Assembly (NCBI GenBank): GCA_900769735.1
Contig: CAAGHY010000145.1
Coordinates: forward strand, 1-20,185
Reading direction: 5' to 3'
Length of the DNA stretch: 20,185 nucleotides
Origin: Rikenellaceae bacterium
GTDB taxonomy: Bacteria > Bacteroidota > Bacteroidia > Bacteroidales > UBA932
The notes under the pieces were generated by a model, which worked only from the letters and a program-made list of their open reading frames with translations, was not told the origin of the DNA and searched no databases. Below, one piece after another: positions 8,201 through 16,085 of this stretch (position 1 is its first letter; each line of letters begins with the position of its first letter). Both the position numbers and the translations under genes were made by a program.

Positions 8201-9483
8201 TCCATTCCAATTAGAAGGTCATAATACTTCACATTGAAAATGCCGTCATTGCCGTTAAGATAGCTTGGAACAAACACAACACCAATATTGTCATTCTTGG
8301 CATTGAATCCAAAATATCTCATTTTTCCCGATATTGCATCATACTCAGGCTCTACAAGATAATGTGTGGAATTGGTAGTGTAATCCGCATTGCCTGCGCC
8401 ATTAAGCTTCTGAAGAAGCTCTTTGTCAGGGCCATTGCTCCAGGCAGGAATCATAACAAAAGCAAGAACTTTTGTTCCGCTGTACTGGCTGTTCTTTATT
8501 CTGCCCAATGCATCAAGGAATACATCAATACCCTTGTTCTTGTACTCATATCTTCCACCGATTCCTACAAGTACAGTGTCGTTTCCATACTCTACTCCGT
8601 GCATTGCAGACGCAACCTCAAGCAATTTCTTGCGGGCATCCTCCCTGCTTGCATCAAATTTGTCATCAGCCGGCACAAAGCTGTTGTCAAATCCGTTTGG
8701 AGTGATGATGTCAACTTCTCTTTTTATGAATTGTCTGCACTCCGCAGCAGTAATGTCACTCACTGTTGTGAATACATCTGCATTGTGTGCTGCTGTTTTC
8801 TCCAGAGAATGTTTTGCAGTTACGTTGAACTGCTTTGCCTTTTCATCAGCATCGTACAATTCCAAAGAATCATACAAAGGCATATTGTTGCACGCCAGAC
8901 ATCTTCCAACCACAGTTGCGTGCGTTGTAAATACTGTTCCAATGGAGAGATTCTTGCTCTTAAGGTAAAGTACACCTGAACCGGTCATCCACTCGTGGAA
9001 CTGTGCAACCACTTTCTGGTGAGGTTTAAGGTTGAACTTTACAAAACTCTCCACTACTTTACCTGCCGCATAACCAAATAGCGCAGACTCCACATAGTCC
9101 CATTGTCCGCTCAATGAATCCAGCCCGAAGTTTTTCCACATCCCGGCAAAGATCTCATCTTTTTTGGCAACAAAAGGTGTAAAGTCAACAAGAATGGCTA
9201 TTGGGTTTCCAGGTACATTCCATCTTCCCACTCTAACTCTCAATCCGTCTGAAGCAGCCTGTTTCTTCCATACCCTGAACAGAATTGGATCCTCAAGGAA
9301 TTCAGGGTTCTGTGACTCATCCATCCACACATCGGGTCCAATCATAATATGATTCTTCCCGTAGTCATTGGAAAGGTTGAGTGCCTTGGTAGCTACAACT
9401 GTGTGTATTCCACCAACTTTGTTGCACACTTCCCAGCTGGTTTCAAACAGATAATCGGGTTTGTTGATTTTCTCACTTACCAT
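5248..9483 (-). CDS. Glycogen synthase (GT3-like) fused to alpha-glucan phosphorylase (GT35)
   Basis: One uninterrupted 1411-codon frame encodes two enzymes. Residues ~1-560 resemble eukaryotic-type GT3 glycogen synthase. KVGGIHTVVATKA (22-34) is the N-terminal sugar-nucleotide loop, and SYYEPWGYTPLESLAF near 430-445 holds the catalytic Glu motif of the C-terminal Rossmann domain. Family GT3 usually uses UDP-glucose. Residues ~570-1411 are an alpha-glucan phosphorylase of the short, Thermotoga/archaeal-like kind. It opens KHLDTISKNLWWCWN and has GGLGILAGDYLKEASD, CNEGHAAFIGLERLR, RRFATYKRAHLL and, near residue 1165, EASGTSGEKAVMNG, whose Lys should bind pyridoxal phosphate. Chain synthesis and phosphorolysis are thus tied together in one polypeptide. 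The gene follows GH57 after a 108-base gap containing a large inverted repeat, and overlaps ribF by 10 bases. Both halves keep their key motifs, so neither looks dead. Confidence 0.93.
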   Translation of the reverse strand: MVSEKINKPDYLFETSWEVCNKVGGIHTVVATKALNLSNDYGKNHIMIGPDVWMDESQNPEFLEDPILFRVWKKQAASDGLRVRVGRWNVPGNPIAILVDFTPFVAKKDEIFAGMWKNFGLDSLSGQWDYVESALFGYAAGKVVESFVKFNLKPHQKVVAQFHEWMTGSGVLYLKSKNLSIGTVFTTHATVVGRCLACNNMPLYDSLELYDADEKAKQFNVTAKHSLEKTAAHNADVFTTVSDITAAECRQFIKREVDIITPNGFDNSFVPADDKFDASREDARKKLLEVASAMHGVEYGNDTVLVGIGGRYEYKNKGIDVFLDALGRIKNSQYSGTKVLAFVMIPAWSNGPDKELLQKLNGAGNADYTTNSTHYLVEPEYDAISGKMRYFGFNAKNDNIGVVFVPSYLNGNDGIFNVKYYDLLIGMDLTVFPSYYEPWGYTPLESLAFRVPTVTTTLAGFGLWVKDYYKGAHPGIEVIERNDSNYDAIVEGVIARILAVAALGEDDRNAYRMNAKEVSNIALWENNVKYYLDAYSSALDKVVERNGAFPQFKESQEMTYHRFKANSPEWRTLLINKDLPTKLKHLDTISKNLWWCWNQDAIELFKMVDEELWQIANGNPIAMLDMVDLKRYKELASDEAFLAKLDAVYKNFKKYMEGKSKPTTPQISYFCMEYGLDTSLKIYSGGLGILAGDYLKEASDMNVNMNAVGFLYKYGYFTQQLSAQGEQVANYDPQDFTKTPATPVMDADNNWVTISVAFPGRNIYARVWKVAVGRIDLYLLDSDIDQNLPEDRCVTHQLYGGDWENRLKQELLLGIGGIRALRALGIDSEVYHCNEGHAAFIGLERLREYVQNKGLSFDEALEVVRASSLYTTHTPVAAGHDAFSEDMLRTYISHYPARLNIDWTALMALGKIDPYNQGEKFSMSNLAANLSQEVNGVSWLHGKVSQDILGNLWPGYLPEELHVSYVTNGVHYPTWTAPEWKEVHAEVFGEEFKTHHYDKSCFNGIRKVADETIWGIRTALKSKLIAKVKEVISNPAAANHYSPAQIVKIKETLRDDVLTIGFARRFATYKRAHLLFRNLDRLNEIVNNPEHPVQFLFAGKAHPADKPGQDLIKHIVEVSKMPQFIGKIVFVPNYDITIAKHLVQGVDIWMNTPTRPLEASGTSGEKAVMNGVMHFSVLDGWWVEGYKEGAGWMLPMERSYDNQGFQDELDAATIYNIIEGEIAPMYYDKDEKGISAPWIETIKNCVANVACNFTTNRMMEDYINKYYLPLAKRASKIVAKEYAMAKDIAEWKKKMRREWPMIEVISSSNVDNLSGALLLNNEYKAELVLSVGEIDPQDLGIELVLAEPNRKGKLCIKEIFEYKVKECKDGVATYKCKIVPDKTGAYHAALRMYAKNKQLPHRQDFELVKWL

Positions 9484-9500
9484 TATTATCGTTCTGTTTT

Positions 9501-9563
9501 TTAACTCAAATTTGACTCAAAAGGGCAAAATCGTTAAAAATCTTGTCCTTTTGAGTCAAATTT
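9501..9563. promoter_or_regulatory. 17-bp inverted repeat with TTGAnTCAA-like motifs upstream of the synthase-phosphorylase gene
   Basis: AAATTTGACTCAAAAGG (9508-9524) is perfectly complementary to CCTTTTGAGTCAAATTT (9547-9563), with a 22-base spacer. Inside the arms lie TTGACTCAA (9512-9520) and TTGAGTCAA (9552-9560). A third related 9-mer, TTAACTCAA, lies at 9501-9509, eleven bases from the first. Neither strand has a T tract straight after the hairpin, so it is not a standard terminator. It ends about 18 bases before the start codon at 9483. It could be a multi-site operator or a leader RNA hairpin; no convincing -7 box is visible in the gap. Confidence 0.6.
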
Positions 9564-9591
9564 CACTTACTTATTTCTATTGTTTTTTGAA

Positions 9592-10785
9592 TTATTTCTT
9601 TTTAGTCTTGCTGTTCGCTTTCTCAACTCTAAGTGCAAAGTCGCTCAATACGTTCATATAGTTGATAAACGCCTCGTAAGGGGTATCATATGGGTTGAAG
9701 TATTTGTGAACAGCTCCGTCAGAGAAGAATTTTGTACACATATAATAGAAGTGGTCACTCTCCTGCAATTTTCTGAAATCTGCAAGAAGCTCAGCATCTT
9801 TTGATGCCATAACACCTTTCTCCAAAGAGTACAATTTCTCAAATGCCTCATTCTGAAGCTCATTACCCAACCAAGCACTTGTATCTCTCTCCTCATCTGC
9901 CCACGAAATTGCGTATGGAACGTGAAGAGGAGCTACAGGCTGATGTTTGGCAGCAGCCTCAGAAGGGGTAACAAACTTAAGCTCAGTGTTTGCAAGAACT
10001 GCATCAGGCAAAGCACGCATAAACTCAAAGATACCGGTTGAAGCATTCTGGTGCTCACCAAATGTCTCATAGTCCATAAACAGGTTGATGATATCATCAT
10101 TTGCTGCACTCTCTGCCAACCAAGCAGCATACTGACCACTTGTCAAATTGTTGCCTGCAAATCTGAATGCAATGTCATCGCTAAGATTGAAGTTCTTTAG
10201 AAGAAGTTTCAATTTAGGATTGATAGCATTGGTGTACAAGAAGTTAGGGCTCTTCCAACCTAGAATGTGCTTTGCACCCTCTGTAAGCATTGTGGTATAA
10301 CCCATCTCTGCAACTGCCTCACCAATTGCATCTGAATATATAAGCTCAGTATTTCTGAAAGTTTTTGGTTTTACGCCAAAATGTTTCTTGATTGCCGCTG
10401 CGTGCTCTTTAACCTGGTTCTTGAACTCTTTCTCAGATTTCAATGAAGCAAGGCTGTGTGAATATGTCTCAGCAAGGAACTCAACACATTTTGTAGATGC
10501 AAGTTTCTTGAAGCTCTCAAGTACCTCAGGAGCATACTGCTCAAACTGCTCAAGGGCAGCGCCTGAGATAGAGAATGCCACTTTAAAGTTTTTGCCATGT
10601 TTCTGGATAAGCTCATAAATAAGCTCATTCATTGGAAGGTAGCAACGCTGTGCTATCCTTTTTAGGATTGTTCTGTTGGCAAACTCATCAAAATACTGAG
10701 AATCATTGCCTATATCAAAAAATCTGTACAATCTTAGCCTGTCTGGCTGATGCACCTGAAAATAAAGACAAAGTGACTTTTCCAT
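9592..10785 (-). CDS. GH57 family alpha-amylase/glucanotransferase
   Basis: This 397-residue protein has the conserved regions of glycoside hydrolase family 57: the N-terminal LYFQVHQPDRL (HQP at residues 12-14), AETYSHSL (106-112), FRNTELIYSD (143-152) with Glu147 as the likely nucleophile, and FMDYETFGEHQ (236-246) with Asp238 as the likely acid/base. Family GH57 retains anomeric configuration and includes alpha-amylases, 4-alpha-glucanotransferases and branching enzymes, so the exact reaction on glycogen is not settled. There is no signal peptide, which fits action on cytoplasmic glycogen rather than on dietary starch. It lies 25 bases after the GT4 gene and 108 bases before the synthase-phosphorylase gene, inside the glycogen cluster. 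Confidence 0.9.
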   Translation of the reverse strand: MEKSLCLYFQVHQPDRLRLYRFFDIGNDSQYFDEFANRTILKRIAQRCYLPMNELIYELIQKHGKNFKVAFSISGAALEQFEQYAPEVLESFKKLASTKCVEFLAETYSHSLASLKSEKEFKNQVKEHAAAIKKHFGVKPKTFRNTELIYSDAIGEAVAEMGYTTMLTEGAKHILGWKSPNFLYTNAINPKLKLLLKNFNLSDDIAFRFAGNNLTSGQYAAWLAESAANDDIINLFMDYETFGEHQNASTGIFEFMRALPDAVLANTELKFVTPSEAAAKHQPVAPLHVPYAISWADEERDTSAWLGNELQNEAFEKLYSLEKGVMASKDAELLADFRKLQESDHFYYMCTKFFSDGAVHKYFNPYDTPYEAFINYMNVLSDFALRVEKANSKTKKK

Positions 10786-10810
10786 ATATGTTAAATTTTA
10801 TTTTATTCTG

Positions 10811-12130
10811 TTAGTTCAAGTTATCAATAGCCTCCTGATATACATCAATCATCTTGAGGGCTGCATTCTCCCATTTAAGGTTGTTAACCTCCTCAACACC
10901 GCATTTTGCACTCATTGATGCAAGGGCAGGGTAATTGAGCAGACCGTAAATGGCATCTGCCATAGCGTCAATATCCCAGAAATCGGTTTTGATTGCATAA
11001 TCAAGAACCTCAGCCACACCTGACTGTTTTGAGATGATACTTGGCACATTTGATTTCATTGCCTCAAGAGGTGAAATTCCAAACGGCTCAGAAACGGAAG
11101 GCATAATGTAAACATCCGAGTATGCAAACATCTTCTTAACGTCATCTCCTCTAAGGAAACCGGTGAAGTGGAATCTGTCTGCAATGCCCAATTTTGCAAC
11201 ACGTCTGATAGACCTGTTCATAAGGTCACCGTTACCGGCCATTACAAACCTTACGTTAGGGCATTTCTTAAGAACCTTGTTTGCAGCCTCAATGAAGTAC
11301 TCAGGGCCTTTCTGATAGGTAATTCTACCCAAGAAAGTTACAATCTTGTCGTCAACGCCCCTCTTTACCTCCATCTGCTTGAACTCCTCAAAATCTACAG
11401 CATTATGTACTGCAACAACTTTGCTTGGATCAATACCGTATTTGTTGATAACTATATTTCTGGTAAGGTTACTTACAGCCATAATCTTGTCTGCAGCCTC
11501 CATACCCATTTTCTCAAGTGCAAAAACTCTAGGGTCAATAGCGTTGTCACTTGCACGGTCAAATGATGTTGCGTGCACGTGGATAACCAGCGGTTTGCCC
11601 GAAATTTTCTTTGCGGCAATACCTGCAGCATATGTAAGCCAGTCGTGAGCGTGGATTACATCAAAATCATTCTCCAACGCAATTGCACTGGCAACCATAG
11701 CGTATCTCTGTACCTCCTCCATAAGGTTTGCACCATATTTTCCGGAGAATTTGTATTTTCCGCCATAGTGGATCTTGAACTGCTCGTACTCCTCATAACG
11801 TGAATGCTTCTCCTGTCTCTCAACCATAGATGAGAACATCTCAGGATCAATGTAAGGTACAAGGCCTGATGACACTTTGAAGAAGCTCACATTGCTAAGG
11901 AAGCTCTCCAATCTGCTGATATCTGTTTTTCCCCATACGTCTGCAACGGAGATGTCACTTGCATTGATAATCTTAACGGCACTCTGGTCCTCATCACCTG
12001 AAGCCGATGGCATAACAAACAGAACCTCTACATCGTGTTTTGCAAGACCTTTAGTAAGGCCATAGCATGCAGTACCCAAACCTCCTGCAATATGCGGCGG
12101 GAACTCCCACCCGAACATCAATACTTTCAT
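10811..12130 (-). CDS. GT4 family glycosyltransferase of the glycogen cluster
   Basis: This 439-residue GT-B protein starts MKVLMFGWEFPPHIAGGLGT, with the Gly-Gly-Leu-Gly loop shared by GT4 and GT5 (GlgA-like) enzymes. DVIHAHDWLTYAAG follows near the end of the N-terminal domain. The C-terminal domain has VTFLGRITYQKGPEYFIEA and SEPFGISPLEAMKSNVPSII (around residue 350), which holds the E-x7-E nucleotide-sugar motif of GT4. Its place between the debranching enzyme (4-base gap upstream) and GH57 suggests that it makes or extends an alpha-glucan: a second glycogen synthase, a primer-forming enzyme, or a maltose-1-phosphate-type synthase. The donor sugar cannot be read from sequence alone. No signal peptide is present, so it should be cytoplasmic. 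Confidence 0.88.
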   Translation of the reverse strand: MKVLMFGWEFPPHIAGGLGTACYGLTKGLAKHDVEVLFVMPSASGDEDQSAVKIINASDISVADVWGKTDISRLESFLSNVSFFKVSSGLVPYIDPEMFSSMVERQEKHSRYEEYEQFKIHYGGKYKFSGKYGANLMEEVQRYAMVASAIALENDFDVIHAHDWLTYAAGIAAKKISGKPLVIHVHATSFDRASDNAIDPRVFALEKMGMEAADKIMAVSNLTRNIVINKYGIDPSKVVAVHNAVDFEEFKQMEVKRGVDDKIVTFLGRITYQKGPEYFIEAANKVLKKCPNVRFVMAGNGDLMNRSIRRVAKLGIADRFHFTGFLRGDDVKKMFAYSDVYIMPSVSEPFGISPLEAMKSNVPSIISKQSGVAEVLDYAIKTDFWDIDAMADAIYGLLNYPALASMSAKCGVEEVNNLKWENAALKMIDVYQEAIDNLN

Positions 12131-12134
12131 CTCG

Positions 12135-14063
12135 TTACTTTTTTATTCTGTTTAAAATGCTCTTTCCTCTCACTATCTCGGCAACACTGATTGCAGAAGA
12201 GATACATCCGTGAGGTCTGTGTGCAGGGTCACCGTCATAAATCTCAGCAACGGAACCGATTCCGTGAACAACCATATCCTCCTCAAATGCCTCAAGCATC
12301 TCTTTTGCCTTCTTCACAAAGCTCTTGCCTGTAAGGGCAAGGTTTGCCTCAATGTATGGTGTAAGCAACCAAGGGAATGCACAACCGTTAAAATGGGCAA
12401 TATCCCTGCTTCCCTGGTCTCCCTCGTACACTCCTCTATATAGAGGGTTTTTAGGAGAAAGAGATCTGATACCTCTCACTGTAAGAAGCTCTTTCTTTAC
12501 AGCTGTAAGTACTGCCATCTTGGTCTCGTCATCAAGCGGAGAATATTTCACAGCACAAGCCATCAACTGGTTAGGTCTTGTAAATACATTCTGTCCGTAC
12601 TCGTCAACATAGTCTGCCAAGTGGTTTCTCTCTGCACACCAGAACACTCTGGTATAATTCTCCCTTATCTTTCCAATAATATTGTCTGTTTTCTGTACAA
12701 GCTTGCCTTTTCCAAACCTCAAGTCCAAATCCCTTACAAAACATAGGGCATTGTACCATAGGGCATTTACCTCCACCTGGTATCCAGGTCTCTCGCTTAC
12801 AGGTCTGCCGTCTACATAAGTGTTCATCCAGGTTAGTGCAACACCGTATTTCTGTGCCCACAACAAACCGTTCTCGTGAAGTTTGACACTTGCCCTGCTG
12901 TTGTTCAGGAATGACTCAATGATATCAACAAGCCATTTGCCGTATTTCTTCCATACAGAAGATGCATCTGCGCCGTAATCAACATACTGCTGTATTGCCC
13001 TGATGAACCAAAGGCCGCTGTCGGGACAATCAGACTCCTGTAACATGGCATCCTTGTGGCGTCTGATAGTGCTGTCAATTACCTTCTCAAATCTCTCTGT
13101 ATCCCCGTCATTGTATAGGGTAAGACCTGGAAGGGCAATGAATGACTCCCTCAAGCTCTCATAATCCCACGAATATCCCGAACATACGCCGTACTCGCCT
13201 GCGTGTTTGATAAGGAACTGTCCTGCTGCAAGTTTAAGACAAGCATCATAATTGCTTCTGGTGTTGTCCCTCTTGAGAACCTCTTTCTCAAATCTTGTTT
13301 TAAGTGATTTTGCAGGAACTGCCTGGCCTGTAGAAGCAGAAAGGATAATGCTCTCCCCTGCCTTGATAGGCAATTCAAAATAACCCGGTACAAAAAGGTC
13401 CTCCTTGCACTCAAAACCTCTTCTGCTCTCCTCTTTGTAAACGATTCCCTTGTACCAGTCAGGTGAAGCAATCCAGTCATTCTTCTTGTTCAACTGCAGG
13501 TTAAGGGTTGGGAAGCCCTCATACATATTGAAAGCCACACCGTTGTCAACTGCTGTGTATCTGGTGTTTGCACCTGTATTTGCAGAAGTCAGCGAGTGGA
13601 TGTTTCTGTAAGCAAGGAAAGGTTTGATTCTAAGCGTTGTAGGTGAATGTGCCTCCAAAAGGGTATATTTCACCAAAACCTCCTCTGTATCTCTCAGGAA
13701 CATTATTGTTTTGCTGAACTTCATACCTCCAACCCTGTAAGTGATGGTTGAAGCATAGTCCATTTCAAAGTCTATAATGTACTTGTGGCCTCTTGGCTCA
13801 TATACGTCTCCGTATGATGTGATGCCCAAGTTAAAGCTCTGTCCGTGCTGGATAAGAGATTCGTGTAGTGTTGAAAGAAGGATATGCTTGTCTCCTCCAA
13901 AATTCTCAATAGGAACAACCAGCAAACCGTGGTATTTTCTGGTATTGCAACCAACGATTGTGGTATTGACATAGCCTCCAGCCCTATTGCTGAGCAGGAT
14001 TTCACGTTCCAAAGAATACTCAAGATTTACAAGCTCCTCTTTATTAAATTCCAAGTATGCCAT
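12135..14063 (-). CDS. Amylo-alpha-1,6-glucosidase, glycogen debranching enzyme (GH133)
   Basis: This 642-residue protein removes alpha-1,6-linked branches from glycogen in the cytoplasm. The N-terminal domain starts YLEFNKEELVNLEYSLEREI and has SNRAGGYVNTTIVGCNTRKYHGLLV (in the first 60 residues), the signature of bacterial and archaeal GDE proteins. The C-terminal (alpha/alpha)6-barrel domain shows DSGLWFIRAIQQYVDYG (near 345), containing the likely catalytic Asp. It also has VEVNALWYNAL (near 430) and NGCAFPWLLTPYIEANL (near 560). The length fits bacterial homologues, which lack the separate transferase domain of eukaryotic debranching enzyme. It lies 42 bases after the branching enzyme and 4 bases before the GT4 gene, consistent with a shared transcript. 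Confidence 0.94.
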   Translation of the reverse strand: MAYLEFNKEELVNLEYSLEREILLSNRAGGYVNTTIVGCNTRKYHGLLVVPIENFGGDKHILLSTLHESLIQHGQSFNLGITSYGDVYEPRGHKYIIDFEMDYASTITYRVGGMKFSKTIMFLRDTEEVLVKYTLLEAHSPTTLRIKPFLAYRNIHSLTSANTGANTRYTAVDNGVAFNMYEGFPTLNLQLNKKNDWIASPDWYKGIVYKEESRRGFECKEDLFVPGYFELPIKAGESIILSASTGQAVPAKSLKTRFEKEVLKRDNTRSNYDACLKLAAGQFLIKHAGEYGVCSGYSWDYESLRESFIALPGLTLYNDGDTERFEKVIDSTIRRHKDAMLQESDCPDSGLWFIRAIQQYVDYGADASSVWKKYGKWLVDIIESFLNNSRASVKLHENGLLWAQKYGVALTWMNTYVDGRPVSERPGYQVEVNALWYNALCFVRDLDLRFGKGKLVQKTDNIIGKIRENYTRVFWCAERNHLADYVDEYGQNVFTRPNQLMACAVKYSPLDDETKMAVLTAVKKELLTVRGIRSLSPKNPLYRGVYEGDQGSRDIAHFNGCAFPWLLTPYIEANLALTGKSFVKKAKEMLEAFEEDMVVHGIGSVAEIYDGDPAHRPHGCISSAISVAEIVRGKSILNRIKK

Positions 14064-14105
14064 TGTATAGTAGATATTTTGCGCGCGAAATTACAACAAA
14101 TATTT

Positions 14106-16085
14106 TTATTTAACTAATTTACGTTTAAGCACAAATGCTGTCCTTGCAGGCAGATACAGTGTCAAATACGTTCCCTGGGCATCCTCCTGCGTATAATGGA
14201 CGGTTTTTCTTTTATTTCTTTCATAACCGTTAAATTCTTTCCAGTCGGTATCCAGAGCCATTGTATACTCCCCACCAAAAACATTTACCCTGTAATCCTG
14301 GTAAGATTCGGTAGGACTGAAATTGAAGACAAACAGAAATCCGTTCCTCTCCATAACAAGAATCTGTTTCGGTTCGTCATTGTACACAGAAATTGGGGCC
14401 TGTGAAAGGATTTTGTTCTCCTCAAACAGATGTATCATCTTCTTGTCAAAAGCAAGCAGCTTGCCGTAACGCAGGAACGGGCTGTCAGCCAGACTCCATT
14501 GCCTTCTTGCATAAAGATGTGACCAGTTGTTTCCCTCCCTTGGGAAATCTATCCACTCCGGATGTCCGAACTCATTACCCATAAAGTTCAGGTAACCGTT
14601 TCCTGCAGTTGCTATAGTAACCAGACGGATCATTTTATGCAGCGCCATTGCCCTGTCAACCTCCAGATTCTGCATTCCCAAATCCATATGTGTATACATC
14701 AATGCATCCATCAGGCGGAAAATGATGGTCTTGTCACCCACCATAGCCTGGTCGTGGCACTCAGCGTAGCTGATTGTCTTCTCATCCGCACGCTTGTTGG
14801 TAAGCTGCCACCACATATCGCAGACATTCCATTTCTCATCAGGAATCTCCTTTATCCATTTGATCCAATTGTCGGGAACACCCATACTCATCCTGTAGTC
14901 AAATCCCCAGCCTCCCTCTGTGATTGGGGCTGCAAGACCGGGCATACCGCTCATATCCTCCGCAATTGTGAATGCATCAGGATGTATCTCCTTTATAAGG
15001 TCATTTGCAAGACCAAGATACACAAGGGCATCCACATCCACATTATCATTGAAATAATCCTCATAACCTCCAAAAGAACGGCCCAAACCGTGATCCCAAT
15101 ACAGCATACTGGTAATACCGTCAAAACGGAAACCGTCAAGATTGTACTCCTCCATCCAGAACTTGCAGTTTGAAAGAAGGAAATACAGGGTCTCGTCCTT
15201 GCCATAATCAAAGCACCTTGTACCCCAAGCAGGATGGTCACCTTTATCACCACTGTGGAAATAAAGGGTCTTGGTACCGTCAAAATTGCTCAAACCCTCC
15301 AGCTCATTCTTTACAGCGTGGGAATGGACAATGTCCATAATCACCGCTATACCCATTTTATGGGCCTTGTCCACCAGCTCCTTGAACTCTTCCGGCGTAC
15401 CGAAACGGGAACTCAAGGCAAAGAAGTTGGAAACCTGATAACCAAATGAGCCGTAATACGGATGTTCCTGCAAAGCCATAATCTGAATGGTATTGTAACC
15501 CAGCTTGGCAATTCTTGGAAGGACATTCTGTGTAAACTCCTTGAAGGTTGCCACCTTCTCTTCCTCACCGGCCATACCTATATGTGCCTCATAAATGATA
15601 GGGTTCTCCACCTTTGGAGCACGCGGGAACTTCCATTTGTACTGTCTTGAAGGTGCCCATACCTGAGCCGCAAACAAGTGGGTTACAGGATCCTGCACAC
15701 ACCTTGTGGCATATGATGGAATCCTCTCTCCGTCTCCCCCTTCCCAGAAAATATGCAATTTGAAAACATCACCGTGCTTGAGGAATTTCTTTGGAAGAAC
15801 CAGCTCCCAAACACCACCGCCCTTATTGGTCATCCTGTATCCTGGAGTAACCTGCCAATTGTTGAAATCTCCCTTTACATAAACAGATGTGGCATTAGGG
15901 GCCCACTCCCTGATTACCCAGCGGTCATCACATTTGTGGACTCCATAGAAAAGATGGTTGTTTATAGCATCAGTAAGCCTCTTTCCAAACCCTGCAATCT
16001 CACCCTTTCTTATAAGCAATCTCTCGTGTCTACCCTTAATTGCCCTGTAGAAGGGCTCAAGATAGGGATCAGTGTTGTAAATCAT
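14106..16085 (-). CDS. 1,4-alpha-glucan branching enzyme (GH13, eukaryote-like)
   Basis: This 659-residue enzyme cuts alpha-1,4 chains and re-joins them as alpha-1,6 branches. It has an N-terminal helical segment (LEPFYRAIKGRHERL), a CBM48 domain (about 45-145, with REWAPNATSVYVKGDFNNW), a GH13 barrel and a C-terminal beta domain. Visible catalytic regions are VIMDIVHSHAVKN (248-260), LDGFRFDGITSM (316-327) with nucleophile Asp322, FTIAEDMSG (372-380) with acid/base Glu376, and YAECHDQ (440-446) with the transition-state His-Asp pair at 444-445. NFMGNEFGHPEWIDFP and the overall layout resemble plant and animal branching enzymes (the GH13_8 type) more than E. coli GlgB; I therefore leave the symbol empty. 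Its start overlaps the xseB stop by 4 bases (ATGA). Confidence 0.95.
   Translation of the reverse strand: MIYNTDPYLEPFYRAIKGRHERLLIRKGEIAGFGKRLTDAINNHLFYGVHKCDDRWVIREWAPNATSVYVKGDFNNWQVTPGYRMTNKGGGVWELVLPKKFLKHGDVFKLHIFWEGGDGERIPSYATRCVQDPVTHLFAAQVWAPSRQYKWKFPRAPKVENPIIYEAHIGMAGEEEKVATFKEFTQNVLPRIAKLGYNTIQIMALQEHPYYGSFGYQVSNFFALSSRFGTPEEFKELVDKAHKMGIAVIMDIVHSHAVKNELEGLSNFDGTKTLYFHSGDKGDHPAWGTRCFDYGKDETLYFLLSNCKFWMEEYNLDGFRFDGITSMLYWDHGLGRSFGGYEDYFNDNVDVDALVYLGLANDLIKEIHPDAFTIAEDMSGMPGLAAPITEGGWGFDYRMSMGVPDNWIKWIKEIPDEKWNVCDMWWQLTNKRADEKTISYAECHDQAMVGDKTIIFRLMDALMYTHMDLGMQNLEVDRAMALHKMIRLVTIATAGNGYLNFMGNEFGHPEWIDFPREGNNWSHLYARRQWSLADSPFLRYGKLLAFDKKMIHLFEENKILSQAPISVYNDEPKQILVMERNGFLFVFNFSPTESYQDYRVNVFGGEYTMALDTDWKEFNGYERNKRKTVHYTQEDAQGTYLTLYLPARTAFVLKRKLVK

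Noticed and set aside
8362..8979. Long plus-strand reading frames (205 and 181 codons) opposite the glycogen synthase domain
   Set aside because: They lie wholly antisense to a well-conserved enzyme, overlap each other in two frames and have no recognisable domain or sensible start context. They are by-products of the codon pattern of the real gene.
5248..9483. Different codon use in the synthase and phosphorylase halves as a sign of recent fusion
   Set aside because: Spot checks of arginine and leucine codons showed mixed use in both halves and no clear shift.
14562..15173. 203-codon plus-strand frame opposite the branching enzyme
   Set aside because: It is antisense to the catalytic core of a conserved GH13 enzyme, is rich in His, Cys and Ile as expected of a reverse-frame shadow, and has no family similarity.
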